Shown: in pieces, positions 20,979-32,515 of the stretch
How positions within the stretch are numbered: the stretch's first letter is position 1
Layout: each line of letters starts with the position of its first letter
Assembly: GCA_023014365.1 (NCBI GenBank)
Contig: JAEBUN010000067.1
Span: forward strand, 54,948 to 118,947
Reading direction: 5' to 3'
DNA from: Lepiota brunneoincarnata
Taxonomy: Eukaryota; Basidiomycota; Agaricomycetes; Agaricales; Agaricaceae
DNA: 64,000 nucleotides
Made by a program: the position numbers and the translations under genes
Notes under the pieces: generated by a model
Told to the model about the DNA's origin: nothing
What the model saw: only the letters and a program-made list of their open reading frames with translations
Database searches by the model: none

Positions 20979-22088
20979 GGTAAATAAAGGGTAGAAAATA
21001 AGATGGAGGTGGAATGGCTTGTTTTCGGTTTTGGCGACAACGCACAAACGACTCCGATCCCGTCCGCGTGAGAACCAAATAAAACCAAATAGTTTGGCAT
21101 CATCCATCACGGCTTGCAGAAGACACGTTAGCTGCATCACCCACCACTCTGTCCTCAGTGCCGTGAGTCCGCTAGGTTCTACATTGTATGAAACTAACAA
21201 CTTTATATTCTTATAGTATCATGATTTCACATCAGACCCTATACACGTTGGCGAATTCGCTGGGAGTTTTCGCCATGTTCACGGTGGTTGGCTACCACAT
21301 CTTGGCTGTCAACGCGCGGTACCTAGAGCAATCTGCGAAGCAAAAGACCCAATGATTCGCTAGTGAGTCCGATGATCCATGATAGTTCCCACTGTTCCAA
21401 TCGATGCTCTGTCAGGTTCTTGCCCTCTTTGTCACGCTTCGGCTTATTTATTGTGATATTTCTCGGTTGCATGGTGTGAACGGTTGCAAAGCGCATTTGG
21501 TTTAACGCAGAAAGTGGAGAGCAAGAGGTCAGAATTCAATAGTCTGACTTCACATTCGTTAGAATATTGTTTGTCCTTGTTTCACGGACGGTGCTATGAC
21601 TTCATCTGCGATACAAAGTAGAACGTGTTGTATCATAACCCGACACAGGCTCAAACACGTTGTATCACCAGACGAGGTCGTCCTATTGTCGCCCTTATCC
21701 GACACAGTCCTCACGCGAAGGAGCCTTTGTGATTCTAGCAGCATATTACCCGACACCGCTGGTGTCGCGATCAGTACCAGCCCAAGGTATACAAGTACAG
21801 AACAATGCACCGAAGGATCCCCAAACGCGCCTCATGGCAGTCGCCTGTTCGACGTGTTTGGGAGCCGTGCAGGATCACAGCACAGTGCATGTCGAAACGC
21901 ACGTCTATTATCAGCACGGGTTCTCGATACATGTATGCCACACATGGCTGCTCGTTCATATCTATAACAACTTAGCGCCTAGCCCTTTATTATTCTCTCC
22001 TCCTCACCCCACTCTCGCTCATCATCTTTGCCTCGTTGACAACAGGATCCGTACCGCTGCAGCATCGACAGCTGCTTCACTTACACCC
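20979..22088. other. Intergenic region between divergent QCR8 and ATPase genes
   Basis: About 1.1 kb separating two head-to-head genes. No supported coding feature. It should contain both promoters, but no convincing TATA or CCAAT arrangement was fixed. Confidence 0.45.
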
Positions 22089-24747
22089 ATGAGCTCAAAC
22101 ATACACAACTCCAGGGTCCGAAGCCTGCGTCCAGTGCACCACCAACAAAACCCTCGTCTCCCGTCGATGCAATGGTTGTTTAGGAGTAATATCCCTCGCC
22201 ATCGCCGTTCACTCATGAGTCCCGACGTACAAAGACGCAACTTCTTCGGAATGGGCGAGGTCTTTAACGTGCTCACCAACGTGAGGCATCTTACTTTTTT
22301 AATGTCAATTCGTCCGTGGCTCAGCTTGTGCACACGCTTACAAGCCCGCGGAGACCGTTCGTTCGCTGACTGAATCAAAACGACTCCTCGAAGAGGCCCA
22401 CAGAGAGATCGAGGAGCAGAGGGAACGTTCGCAGATTCGACCCAAACACACGTTTTCCCGTCTTCCTGGGTTCTTTCCAAGGAAGGCCGAGATGCAGACC
22501 ATCGAAAGGGCTCTCGGCGGTGAACCCTCCTTCACAATATTATTCGGCGCGAGTTCCGTTGGGAAGGTGAGCCTTATCGTCATACCCCTTTCCACCCCTT
22601 ACGGGATTAAGCCATCAAGAGTAAAACGCTAAATCCCATTCTGGTTTCTCAGACTGCATTGTTACGAGAGGTTCTTTCCCAGCCGCAGTATCATGTGCTT
22701 CATTTCGATCTCAGAATTGCGGGGTTTGCGGATTTGTCGAGCTTGTATACAAGCTTGAGCACGCAAATGGAGCAATATTTTGGGGAGATTGCGACTAAGA
22801 TGGAGGGCTATGAAGACTTTGAGAAGGAAGCATGGGGTTTCAAAGTACGTCACCAGTTTCCGTTCGCGACGATCCTGCGAACTGACGAACACTTAATGTG
22901 ACAGCACGATCGCATAGGTGTTCAGAATCGTGTTGCAGATTCGAACGATCCTCGGGCTCGAATCAGAACGAGTGATGTTGCACGCTTAATGGAGCTGTTC
23001 CAAGTGAGGCTTTCTGATTCCCCCGATCAGTGAATGAGTCTCACCATTTCACAGAGTTCTCTGCTGAAATACTGGGAATTTGACCCTTTCGAGGATGGCG
23101 ATAAGCACAAAGCGAGGCGACAAAACTCCGACGTTGCCTCATCGGAAACAACCCATGTGGATCCACAACACTCCCAGAACCCACCAAAACCGAAGCCAAG
23201 GTGGGGTTTCGGGCTGCGGTCAAGAAACCAAAAGGTACAGGAAAGGAATCCTGTCGAGGAAATAAAGCCAAAAGAAAGGCCTGTGAAGAAGATGCCGGTA
23301 CGTTGCTTGAGTTGTTTCAGAAGATTGGGGATGGCTCAAAAAAACCCAGGTCATTTTCTTTGATGAGGCCCATAAATTGTGCGCATTTCGTTTCCTACCG
23401 CTGATCGTATACACCTGACCTGATCTTCAGACCCATGCTCATTCAGTCAACAGACACCATGAAGTGCCTGCTTGACTCCATACTGGTGCTCACAAAACAG
23501 GACCGATTGTGTCATGTTATCCATGCTACGAGTGACCCTTTCTACCAGACCTGGCTTCGACAACTGAACGTGATCCAACACTGTAAAGTAAGCAACACAC
23601 CCGCACACCTAGGGTCCTGATGCAGCTCCCTGACCAAACCTCCCGCAGATAGTTACCATCGGAGACTGCACAAAAGCCGAGACACGGGCTTACTTCCGCG
23701 ATCACCTTATACCTCGTGTTCCTGAACGTCTTCGCGGCCGCCTGGAATTTGAAGGCCTCTACGAAGCGTTTGGTGGAAAGCTTGCACACTGGCAAGACTT
23801 CATCACGGATTTTGGTAGGCCGACCCTCTGTCCCCGTCTCACCGAGTAATTGACATCATCACCCCCAAGTCAACTCTAATGGCCGAGTGGACGTTCGTTC
23901 GAGTTCCCACTTCCTCCAAGCACACGCCCTCCTCAATCTCCACATCATCCACTCCTCCCAATCTGCGACTGGTGGTCCACCTGATGCAACACAATCTGAA
24001 GGACGAGGTGGCGGCGGGGGTGCAACCAGTGCCACCAATGCAAGCGCCAGTGTACATGAATCCCTCCATCCCAATCTTGGCCCCGCTGGCTTCAGAGTAT
24101 ATTCGCCCGCCCCCAACCCACAAGGCCCAGATCCGTACATGGACGTCCTCGCCAATGGTGAACGGTCCATGGCCATGGTAGCGGGATACTATTCCGCGGA
24201 CTTTACTGCAATGCAGCTACTCAAGGTCATGAGCCGGCTAACGAAGCCCGATACGCCCTACCTCCCGTATTTTATGCTGTGCCGCGAGCTGGGTGTACGA
24301 GCGGTGGATGGGATGGTGAAAGGCCGAGTGTTGGACCTACGGTGGACTGAAGCGGTGAGTAAGGAGAATGGAGAGGAGGAGCGGGCGAGAGGATCCCTGG
24401 CTGGATTTTCGAATACCGGAATTGGAATACCGTTGCCCGCGCCGACCCCTATGCACTATAATGCGTCGATGGGGGCCAGTGGTAGTGGAACTGCCATTGA
24501 TCATTTGGGGCCTCCGCCGCCGATTGAGGAAGAGGTGATGACGCCTGTGCCGGAGATGGAAATGCGGAGAAACGTGCACAGTGCGGATCTTGGGGATCCG
24601 TATGAAGAGTTTCTGGAGCTTGTCGGGCCCAAGCTCATACCCATTACCCCCATAATGCGGTATGCCATGAGGGAAGTCATTGAGGAGTATGAGGACGATC
24701 AGTCCGTCTCCGAATATGCTTCGGTGGTTGATTTCGATGAGTACTAG
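22089..24747 (+). CDS. P-loop ATPase of the ATPase_2/AAA class, probably mitochondrial
   Basis: Nine exons: 22089-22280, 22345-22566, 22653-22844, 22905-23003, 23055-23297, 23350-23378, 23431-23587, 23649-23814 and 23870-24747; introns of 51-86 nt (first and last acceptors AAG). The frame closes at 725 residues. The first 60 residues are Arg-rich with almost no acidic residues, like a mitochondrial presequence. Walker A is GASSVGKT (about 132-139), split by an intron between GK and T. Walker B is VIFFDEAHKL (about 317-326). A loop of about 80 residues rich in Pro, Lys and Arg sits before Walker B. The last 250 residues are rich in Gly, Pro and Ser and then acidic (C-terminal DEY). Many fungi have related proteins of unknown role. 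The start could lie further upstream; the next ATG choices were not resolved. Confidence 0.8.
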
Positions 24748-24894
24748 GCTTTTTGTTCCCAAGTTTCTTTCCTGTATCTGGTCTACTTTAGCCCAGCCTA
24801 CACTTCATGCTGCACTTTGTTTCGGACGCTCAGACTGTCTTGGGTTCGCGAATGTGCAGTCACCTTGGCCTTCACACCATGTCTTTTGTGTTAT

Positions 24895-27800
24895 TTACTC
24901 CAGACCTGCATATTTCACATCGGCATTGTTCTCCAACCACCCCAGCCATTTCTTCAGATATGGTCCACCATGAGTAACCGTTGATGAGTCGCCTACAATG
25001 CACTGTCCCGAATGTTAACTTGAGCCCAATGTAGGGGAGCAAATGAGGCATACTAAGTGTCGTCTTGCTCTCGTCATGGCCACTTGTGGGTTCTCAGTGC
25101 TACTTTCTTTCTGATAACAAAGGCCCAAACACCCACCATTCAGCCTTCGCTTCTCCTTGAGGAAACCAACTTCCCTCTGTCGGTATAATTAGATAATTCA
25201 ATAATGCACAAGTGTGAGAGCTTACAGTATCGTTGCTCCGAACCAGGCTGATAATGATAGCCTCCTTTTCTCGTCCCTGCATTCCATCAACAGTGCCGAT
25301 TTCCAGGCGAGGGCCATACCTATACCTCAACAACGAAGTAAGGAGCGTCACCTGGGCCTGATACCTGCCGAGGTGCCTTCAGAAACAGTGTACAGCGCAC
25401 ACAGAAGAGCATCTCTTACGGTGTGATGATGGCAATTTGCTCAGGCAATATTCCGACACCAATCTGTCGAACATGCTTCAGCCATGTATACATAGTGGAA
25501 ACAAGGCAGAAAATGCACTAATTTGTCGACCCAGTTGCCCACAATACTCGCCTCATTTTCGTTACATCGGCTCCCTTCGTCCCCGTCGGCGCTGTCTATT
25601 CTCTCAAAATATTCGCAACCAGAAGTATCGAAGAATACCACGGGGGTTCTCAGCAGGTCCCCTGCGTCATCGTTAGATTCCGCATTTGCATTGGGCAAGT
25701 CATCTAGAAGATGCGAGGCAACGGACTCGTGGGAATGGAGCCTAGAGGAATAGAGCGTTTCGGATGGGAATTCACATATTTGTGCGTGCATTCTGAGTGA
25801 TTATGGACGCTCAGCTTTCGCGGCTGGATCTCTTTGTAGAAATGGACGCACCGATATTGAATTTCAAGCATGCGTTTTATGCGGGAGCCGTACATCTGCT
25901 CGAGGCGATCGAACAATGTGGTCTCGAGAGTACGAGGCACCCTGAGGCACGGCTTTCCTGCTCCCGCCGGGCGGCCTTTAACTTCTGGATCACTATCCCC
26001 CGGGGAGTCGCCACCGGACGAGGGCGCCGGTTCCTGCTCACTCTTAGTGGGTTTGGATGGGTGCTGGAGACTCAATGACTTCTTGTTTGTCAATTTGTCA
26101 GCAGACGCCCCCCTTGTTTGCTTCGCTGTACTTTGGATTTTCTCTTTGTTCCTATCAGCGGATATGATAGTAGGGGATAACTGCATCGGATCGCCAGCAA
26201 GTATGAGCTTCTTGGCTTTGAAAACAGGAATCCAGCAAACCTAGAAGGGCATAAGAGAAAAGAAATGTCTTGTTGTAACGGACTAGGCGCACCGCCTCCA
26301 ATGCTTGCGTCGCTTCGTCTATGATGACCACATCAAATTCCTGATTCCGCAGCTGCCTACCTCCAGAGGTATGGCAAGTCGCGAGAATGACCTAGTCTAA
26401 TGATGAGTTTATTTGCTTTAATAAAACGAGAGCAACGAACCTGGGATTCGCTGAGCACGGACTTGACTACTCCACCTTCCCGCCGGCGATATCTAAGGAA
26501 ATAAGCTACTGCATATCCTTGTTCGAACCTGAGCACCTACTCCTTTCGTAATGCTTTGACTTCTTCCCATAGTTTCTTGCGTTCGGCACCTCGAGGTGCC
26601 TTGCCTTTGCTCCCTTTCCCTTTACTAGAAAGGGTGCTCAGAATAAGCTCAAGCTCGTCCTTGACATCCCTAGCTAGAGTGGCCTTTAACGCTGTTATAC
26701 GTAATGCGGCGGGGTAAAAGGATAGACTTCGTACTTGATCAGACCGGGTGGACTGCACTTCAAGTGTGGAATCCAGGATGCCTTCATGAGTCATCACTCG
26801 CGCTGGGTGGCCTATCCGCGTCACTTTCAGCTTCTCGCCTTTCTCTGCTGCTGGTAATGCCAGCAGCCGCTCAAGGATGTTGTCTACCGAAAGATTGGAC
26901 GCGCCACAGACGAGGAGTCGCTTAGGCTTAGGGTTCTTGGGCGTTTCAGTGGTCAGTTGACGTATGATTTCGATCAACGTATGGGTTTTTCCCGTTCCTG
27001 TATAACAGCTGAAATGAGCAAGGCCAAACCTGATGCACGCGAGGCAATCTGCCTACCCGGTGGGCCGTGAATGCAGGCTACTTCTGGTGACTCCAGGCAG
27101 AATTTGACGGCTTCTTTTTGACTGGGATTGAGACTATCATCGAAGAAGGTCAGATCTTGGACAGGGGTTCGTTCTGACGGTGGCTGTATTCCCAGTAAAA
27201 CTTGAAACAGAGGTGTCATCTGGGCCGACTTGTCATCCTACAACATTTGCCAGTGAGCAGTCAAGAGGCAATTTTCATAAGATTTACCGATCGACCCTCA
27301 ATTATCTTTTCTAGGTGATCTATTGCTTTGTCCATCCTATGGTGCTAGTCAACGAAAGCCAATGACACTCTGTATTGGACCCTGGTATATACCTGTCATA
27401 GGTGACACTATTGGCAAGCTTGATCATACGGCATCGTTCTGGAATAATAAGGTCGCCAGGGCCCCCTTCCGTGGTGTCAATCGCGATGACTATACGTGTA
27501 TCAGAGACCTAGAGGCCCCACGAATGAGTTAGTGGTCGGACTACAGCGAGAACCTTACTTTGTATACTACTCCCTCGCCGTTCTGGTGAGCTTGTTCTTC
27601 GGCTCCCGTGAGTTTCTTCGATTTCTTGACTGGAGCATTTCCAGAGACATGGGGTTCTATCCGCGCGAGATCCCCAGTCCTACGTGACAATGAGTGTTTA
27701 GAAGTGCCCACGCTACCAAGAAGCGGACCTGAACGTATGCGGGGGGAAGGTTGGGGATGTATGGTACGCGGTTGGTCTTTCGAGCTCGACGAGACTACCT

Positions 27801-28030
27801 TTCGAGGACTTTCAACACGAGGAACACGAAAAGCACAGGGAGACATACGTCTTGCCGCCCAAACCGATGCCGATGCTTACCACACCAAGTCCACCGAGCG
27901 ACAAGCCTTTCTGTTCGAGGAGCTTTTGTCCACAATTCGAGAGTAGTAAAGAAGTACGCTCTATCTCTGCCTCGCGCTCTTTTGCCAATAAAAAGCGCTG
28001 TCGTGCGATAAATGCGTTCAGGGATGTCAT
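24895..28030 (-). CDS. HCS1: UPF1-like superfamily 1 helicase (Hcs1/IGHMBP2 type)
   Basis: Sixteen exons: 28030-27849, 27794-27729, 27679-27559, 27508-27393, 27336-27288, 27237-27057, 26997-26541, 26492-26441, 26391-26293, 26240-25852, 25792-25519, 25463-25420, 25364-25226, 25176-25137, 25082-25054 and 25002-24895. Introns are 48-59 nt, and the frame closes at 781 residues. N-terminal [18 protein letters not shown] and [14 protein letters not shown] match the family. Motif I is GPPGTGKT (about 235-242, split by an intron in the fourth residue), motif II IIDEATQ (about 431), motif [12 protein letters not shown], motif [12 protein letters not shown] (about 700) and motif [10 protein letters not shown] (about 738). 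All ATPase/helicase motifs are intact. The family unwinds DNA and RNA with 5'-to-3' polarity; yeast Hcs1 associates with DNA polymerase alpha and animal IGHMBP2 with ribosomes. No R3H or AN1 zinc finger is present, as in yeast Hcs1. It shares a 126-bp divergent promoter with the M20 gene. Confidence 0.93.
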
Positions 28031-28156
28031 GGTGGGACTGTAGTACGTGACACCCATCTGCTTTGTCCGGTTAGTACTTGGTCATGGGACCTCTCCTTTT
28101 CACAGAAATTCTGCTCGGTGTTCCCACTCCTTTTCGCGTTATCGCAGCTCATCGCC
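28031..28156. promoter_or_regulatory. Compact bidirectional promoter (helicase / M20 amidohydrolase)
   Basis: Only 126 bp separate the two start codons of oppositely directed genes, so both promoters and both leaders must fit here or overlap the neighbouring first exons. No TATA box seen. Confidence 0.55.
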
Positions 28157-29009
28157 ATGTGCGAAGGTTGCGATCTTGAGCCCCAGAAATCATGGACCAA
28201 CGATGTCTGGCGTCCAGATGACAAGGCGAGACCCGCACCTCAAGATCCACGCCCGGACAACATCTACAGGTCCGAGGTACTGGAGACTATCGAAGAAAAA
28301 ATCTACGAGCTGAGTGATGAGTTGAGGGCACTGAGCTTGGATATTCATGGTACGCAGTTGACCATTTCCACTAGCTACAAGCCATCAATGATGACCGGGT
28401 AACCTTTCGTTCCAGCACACCCGGAACTTGGTTTCGAAGAACAGTGCGGTTTTATTTTCTGTATATCTCGCGATCTAGTATTAACGCCTATCCATTAAGC
28501 TATGCCCACGATGCTTATACCAGTTTCATGAAGAAACATGGATGGGACGTAAAAGAACATCTCCACCTCGAAACTGCCTGGTCAGCAACTTTTGAGTACG
28601 GTCAAAATGGACGAGTCATCGGGGTCAACTCAGAGGTAGGTAGCGTCCTCTAAAGAATGACAAATATCCAACTATACATCATCAGATGGATGCCCTCAAA
28701 GGGATTGGACATGCATGTGGACATAACTTGATCGGAATGGCTGGTAGGATTACTAGTTAACGGCCATCGCCTTAGTTTCTCATTTAATTACAGGCGTTGC
28801 TGTGTCTTTGGGCTTACGAGCAGCACTGGAAAAACATGATATACTCGGAAAGATTGTGTTGCTTGGGACACCAGGTCAGCACTCCGCCGCCCTTCTACAA
28901 TGTGCCAGAATTAACGTCAAGGAACAGCCGAGGAGGGTGGAAATGGGAAAGTCATCCTTCTCGAGAAGGGGGCATACAAGGAGATGGATGTTTGCTTGAT
29001 GTGCTTGTT

Positions 29010-29046
<37 letters not shown>

Positions 29047-30303
29047 TTGACCAAGGTACAGGTGCCATCCGGCCCCAGGACCAGTAGGCTCTGTTAGTCT
29101 CAGCAGCTGCCTTGCTATCCAAAGGGTTATAGTTGACTATAAAGGCCATACGTACGATTATTCTTCCGGTTCCCGTACCTAGACTGTCTGACAAGTCTGC
29201 ATTGATGCCAGTGCCCATGCAGGTCTTTCGCCATGGGAGGGTAGAAATGCATTGGATGCAGCGGTCCTCGGCTACAATAATATCTCAGCACTTCGCCAGC
29301 AGCTCAAACCAACACACCGCGTTCATGGAATCTTTGAGGGAACTGACTGGGTACCCAATAGTAGGTTCATTTCCCCATGGTATAATCGTCTGTGTCCATT
29401 CCGACCCGTCTTTCTACAGTCATTCCCGATAAGGCAAGGTTTATGTAGGTCTTCTCATTTGCACGTTATTCTCGCTCATGCATACTTGTGTAGCTGCTAC
29501 ATTCGCGCACCCACGCGTGCCGAGATGAATCAAAGCGTAAAACGCATCACACCGTGTTTCGAGTACGATTTTATTCGTTCGCGATGTTAGTGGAACTTAC
29601 GTTGTGTTTCCAGGGCAGCTGGGTTAGCTACCGGATGCGAAGCTAAGGTAGACTTGGTTGCTCAAGCATGGGATCTGCGACAGAATAAAGCATTGGGTAA
29701 ACTAAACGCAACCGCCGATCGTAGTGGTCTCTTGTCTGATGTGTCCTTCCTGGCTCAGGTGACGAGGTCGCAAACATTATCCTAAACAAGTACGGATCCA
29801 TAGACTATGAGTGGGGTATCAAGAGCGCTTCCACGGATTTCGTGAGTGTCAATGGGCCCTTCCAGGCTTTTAGCGTGCTCAAACCTTTGGATGCAGGGAA
29901 ATGTTACATATGGTAAGCTTCGCCTACCCTCCTTACGATTGGTCAGAAGCCTAACGATCTGTTAGCCTTGCCCTCTCTCCATCCCGGTTTTTGTATGTCA
30001 GAATAACTCTACTATAAAGAGATGGGTGCTCAATTGCATGTGAAAAGCAATCCCAACAGTTCCTGACGGCGGGAATCACACTCGTGCCTTTGCCAAAGCA
30101 GCAGCCACGACTGAAGCACACAAGCAATGCCTAGTAGTCTCGATTGCGCTCGCTGGAACCGCGATGCGTGTTCTCACTGATGACAGTTTCTTCGCTGAGG
30201 TATGTTGCTTGCCATTGCCGGCGGGGATTTGACTGACAATTATTCTCAGGTAAAGAGGACGTTCGAGGAGGATAGGAAAGTCCGCGAGGTGGAAATTGTA
30301 TGA
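28157..30303 (+). CDS. M20-family peptidase/amidohydrolase (PM20D2-like)
   Basis: Sixteen exons: 28157-28349, 28416-28443, 28500-28635, 28686-28743, 28794-28874, 28928-29000, 29062-29151, 29212-29360, 29420-29438, 29494-29562, 29614-29696, 29759-29841, 29897-29912, 29966-29992, 30060-30199 and 30250-30303. The frame closes at 432 residues, the normal length. Zinc-site signatures are MDALKGIGHACGHN (about 120-133, Asp 121 and His 132), AEEGGNGK (about 166-173, the Glu pair) and MCHPAPG (about 190-196). The dimerisation region follows (SALRQQLKPTHRVHGIF), then PSLHPGF near the end. M20 enzymes cleave peptide or acyl-amino bonds using a two-metal centre; PM20D2 removes unusual beta-alanyl dipeptides in animals. 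Substrate here is not predictable. No signal peptide, so probably cytosolic. Exons of 16, 19, 27 and 28 nt are notable. Confidence 0.92.
29013..29042 (+). repeat. (TC)15 microsatellite inside an intron
   Basis: Uninterrupted TC run of about 30 bp within the 61-nt intron 6 (29001-29061) of the M20 gene, forming nearly half of the intron and lying 19 bp before the acceptor AG. Confidence 0.95.
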
Positions 30304-30773
30304 ATACCAAACAAATTAGTGTACGAATCTTCAAAAGAAGGATGTGTCCCTGTATGATTGCAACGCGCCTTGGACCCAGAACGGAAGAGACTACAGGGAT
30401 GATGCTAAAAATAGCCGTTTCCAGTCGATCCTTGGCAAGCTGACATCCCTGGCCTACAGGACTACCTCCTCCGGATTCACACACCAGCTGTCCCTACGGA
30501 AACTCTCGTCCACGCCAGCGCTGTGCAGCACTCTTTGTAACCAGCATAAGATCAACAGAAAGCACACAAAACGCTCCTAATCTCCTCCAACCCCTCGAAT
30601 GCTCTGGCTATCGCGCTTTCTTAACGCACGAGTACAGCACCCGTAGTGGTGGGGAGATGGTATGTCCTAGTCTCAGAGCGCCCAGATGTAGGATGATTAT
30701 CAGACTGTGGATTCCATGTAGCATATGCGGCGGACCAGGGACCAACGACGAACCACAGCAATGAGATACCCTT
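30304..30773. other. Intergenic, convergent gene ends
   Basis: 470 bp between the M20 stop (plus) and the stop of the minus-strand hypothetical gene. No feature supported; both 3' ends and polyadenylation sites should lie here. Confidence 0.45.
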
Positions 30774-31959
30774 TCATCTTTCATCGTCGGACTCGGTCTC
30801 CGACCCGGCAGTCCATTCTGAATCATCGTCGTCTTCATGGTTGCCCAAGTCTTGTGGTTCAATCTCCCCTGGAGTCTCGACTTGCCCTTCCACCTCTGAG
30901 CCTTGATCTTCCATACTATCAGATTCCTCATTCTCCGTCGTTTCCTTGCCTTTTGCATTTTGCCTCGCCTTTCGCTTTGTCGCGTTGATCTCGTTTAGGG
31001 TTAGATACTTGTACCCGGGGGGAGGAAGGGTTTGTTCAAGAAACGAGGTTGCATGGTGAGAAAGAGCACGGTTGAGCTGTGAACGGCTAGCCTTCGCCAG
31101 ACGATGTCTACGAAGCGCTATTCCATAGTTCGTGAGCCAGAGGTTGTCTAAGAATGGATAGAACAGTAAAAACCTGAGTCGGGTTCTGGTGGGGGGACCA
31201 AAGTCGAAGCCGAAGCCGGTGTTATGTCGCGTATGGCTCGCATTCTAGTAACCAGGTTCTGCAGCATTCTGGACGCAAATGGTTGAGTCGCTGCAAGTGC
31301 AAAGAAGTGTTGACACTGACATACGTTTCATCGACGAGATGGAGGGCTGCTGGCGAGCCCAAAATGTTCACCAAGTCCCGCCAGTCGAACGGTTCAATGC
31401 GGTTTTGCATACCATCGGAGCGAGCGATTGTATGCGCAGATATAAGGGCAAATAGAGATTCGAGGTGGTTCTCGATAACAGGAGTAAGTAGTTCTGCCAA
31501 CTCTTGCATATATGCTTCCTCGTCTTCGCTTCCAGTATCGTCGTCACTCTCATCGCCCTCTTCACATTTGATGGCTACCTCTTCAGAATCGAAATCGGCA
31601 CCCACTGAAGCGAGGACCTGCTTCACCATTATCCCGACTTCGTCCTGCAGGCTCCATTCTGGCTGAGGGACGTCCTTTGCAAGGAGAGGCCAGCGCGTCC
31701 ATTGATCTCTTTTCTTCCAATGCGGAGGGTCCTGTTGGGAACTCGAGCGCCTCCGCCGATGACTAGTAGTGCCTACAGTGGGAGTGACCCCGGCCTGCTC
31801 TCGTTCTGAGCCACCTCTTTCGTCTTCGCCAGAGTCGTTCGGTTGAGCAAGGTGGGTGGTAACATCTAGGATTTGGCTTGTTCTGAGTGCACGGAGGAGA
31901 CTGGAGTATTCGGAGAGTTCGTCGCGTAGGGCAGTGGGCACGAGGCGGGGTCTGGCCAT
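30774..31959 (-). CDS. Hypothetical acidic protein, function unknown
   Basis: Modelled as two exons, 31959-31325 and 31173-30774, with a 151-nt intron; the frame closes at 344 residues. Exon 1 has a helical start (ALRDELSEYSSLLRAL), an Arg-rich basic patch (HRRRRSSS), an acidic run (GDESDDDTGSEDEE) and a hydrophobic helical part (MQELAELLTPVIENHLESL). Exon 2 begins FLLFYPFLDNLWLTNYGIA, then a basic stretch, then a long acidic tail ending SETESDDER. The intron is longer than its neighbours and a small internal exon cannot be excluded. The mixture of basic patch and acidic tails suggests a nuclear or nucleolar protein; an Rrn9-like Pol I factor crossed my mind but is not supported. Confidence 0.65.
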
Positions 31960-32515
31960 TTGCCAAACTGATTATTTTCGCATCCACAAAATTAAATTGT
32001 TAGCATAAATGCATGGGAAATAAAGTGTGGGAACTGTACAGGACCATTTGGTGGCCTTGTGTTCATGTTTGTGGAGGACAAGCCTTCTTTAGTTCCACTC
32101 ATCAGATATTATCACGTATGTCTGGTATCGCCTTGCCTGACATAAAAACACCGCTAACAGTGACAACTACAGAATGAGAGAGAAGTGGAAAAAAAAGAGA
32201 TCCCGTAGGCTGAGGCGCAAGCGCAGAAAGATGAGAGCCCGCTCCAGTGCGTATGCGATCTAATCACATACAAATCGTTCATTCATATCCCGTGCCACCC
32301 TTCAGAATAAACGACTCCAGTGTGTCTGGCAATGTAAATTTTCCTGCTCGTCCAAGCGGCGGTCGCATTGCTCTTGCTCTTACGTTTGTTGTCCGCCCCC
32401 GCATTTGCCAGTGTATTGCTTGTCTGTAGCATCGACTGGGTTGTTTGAATAAATACAATTAGTTACTGATCATGTGCTGTCACGGGCGCGTAACAGCGCG
32501 TCTCTTTTATCCACC
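31960..32515. promoter_or_regulatory. Divergent intergenic region, shared promoter
   Basis: 556 bp between start codons of two oppositely directed genes (hypothetical acidic protein and RSC7-like gene). No other feature recognised. Confidence 0.4.

Noticed and set aside
24680..24973. Plus-strand ORF after the ATPase gene
   Set aside because: It overlaps the 3' end of the ATPase frame and the antisense of the last helicase exon, with no family resemblance.
30608..30958. Minus-strand ORF rich in Lys and Arg
   Set aside because: It is an out-of-frame reading of the acidic tail of the hypothetical protein ending at 30774.
30774..31959. Assignment of the acidic hypothetical protein to the Pol I factor Rrn9
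   Set aside because: Only composition is suggestive; no diagnostic motif was recognised, so no name was given.
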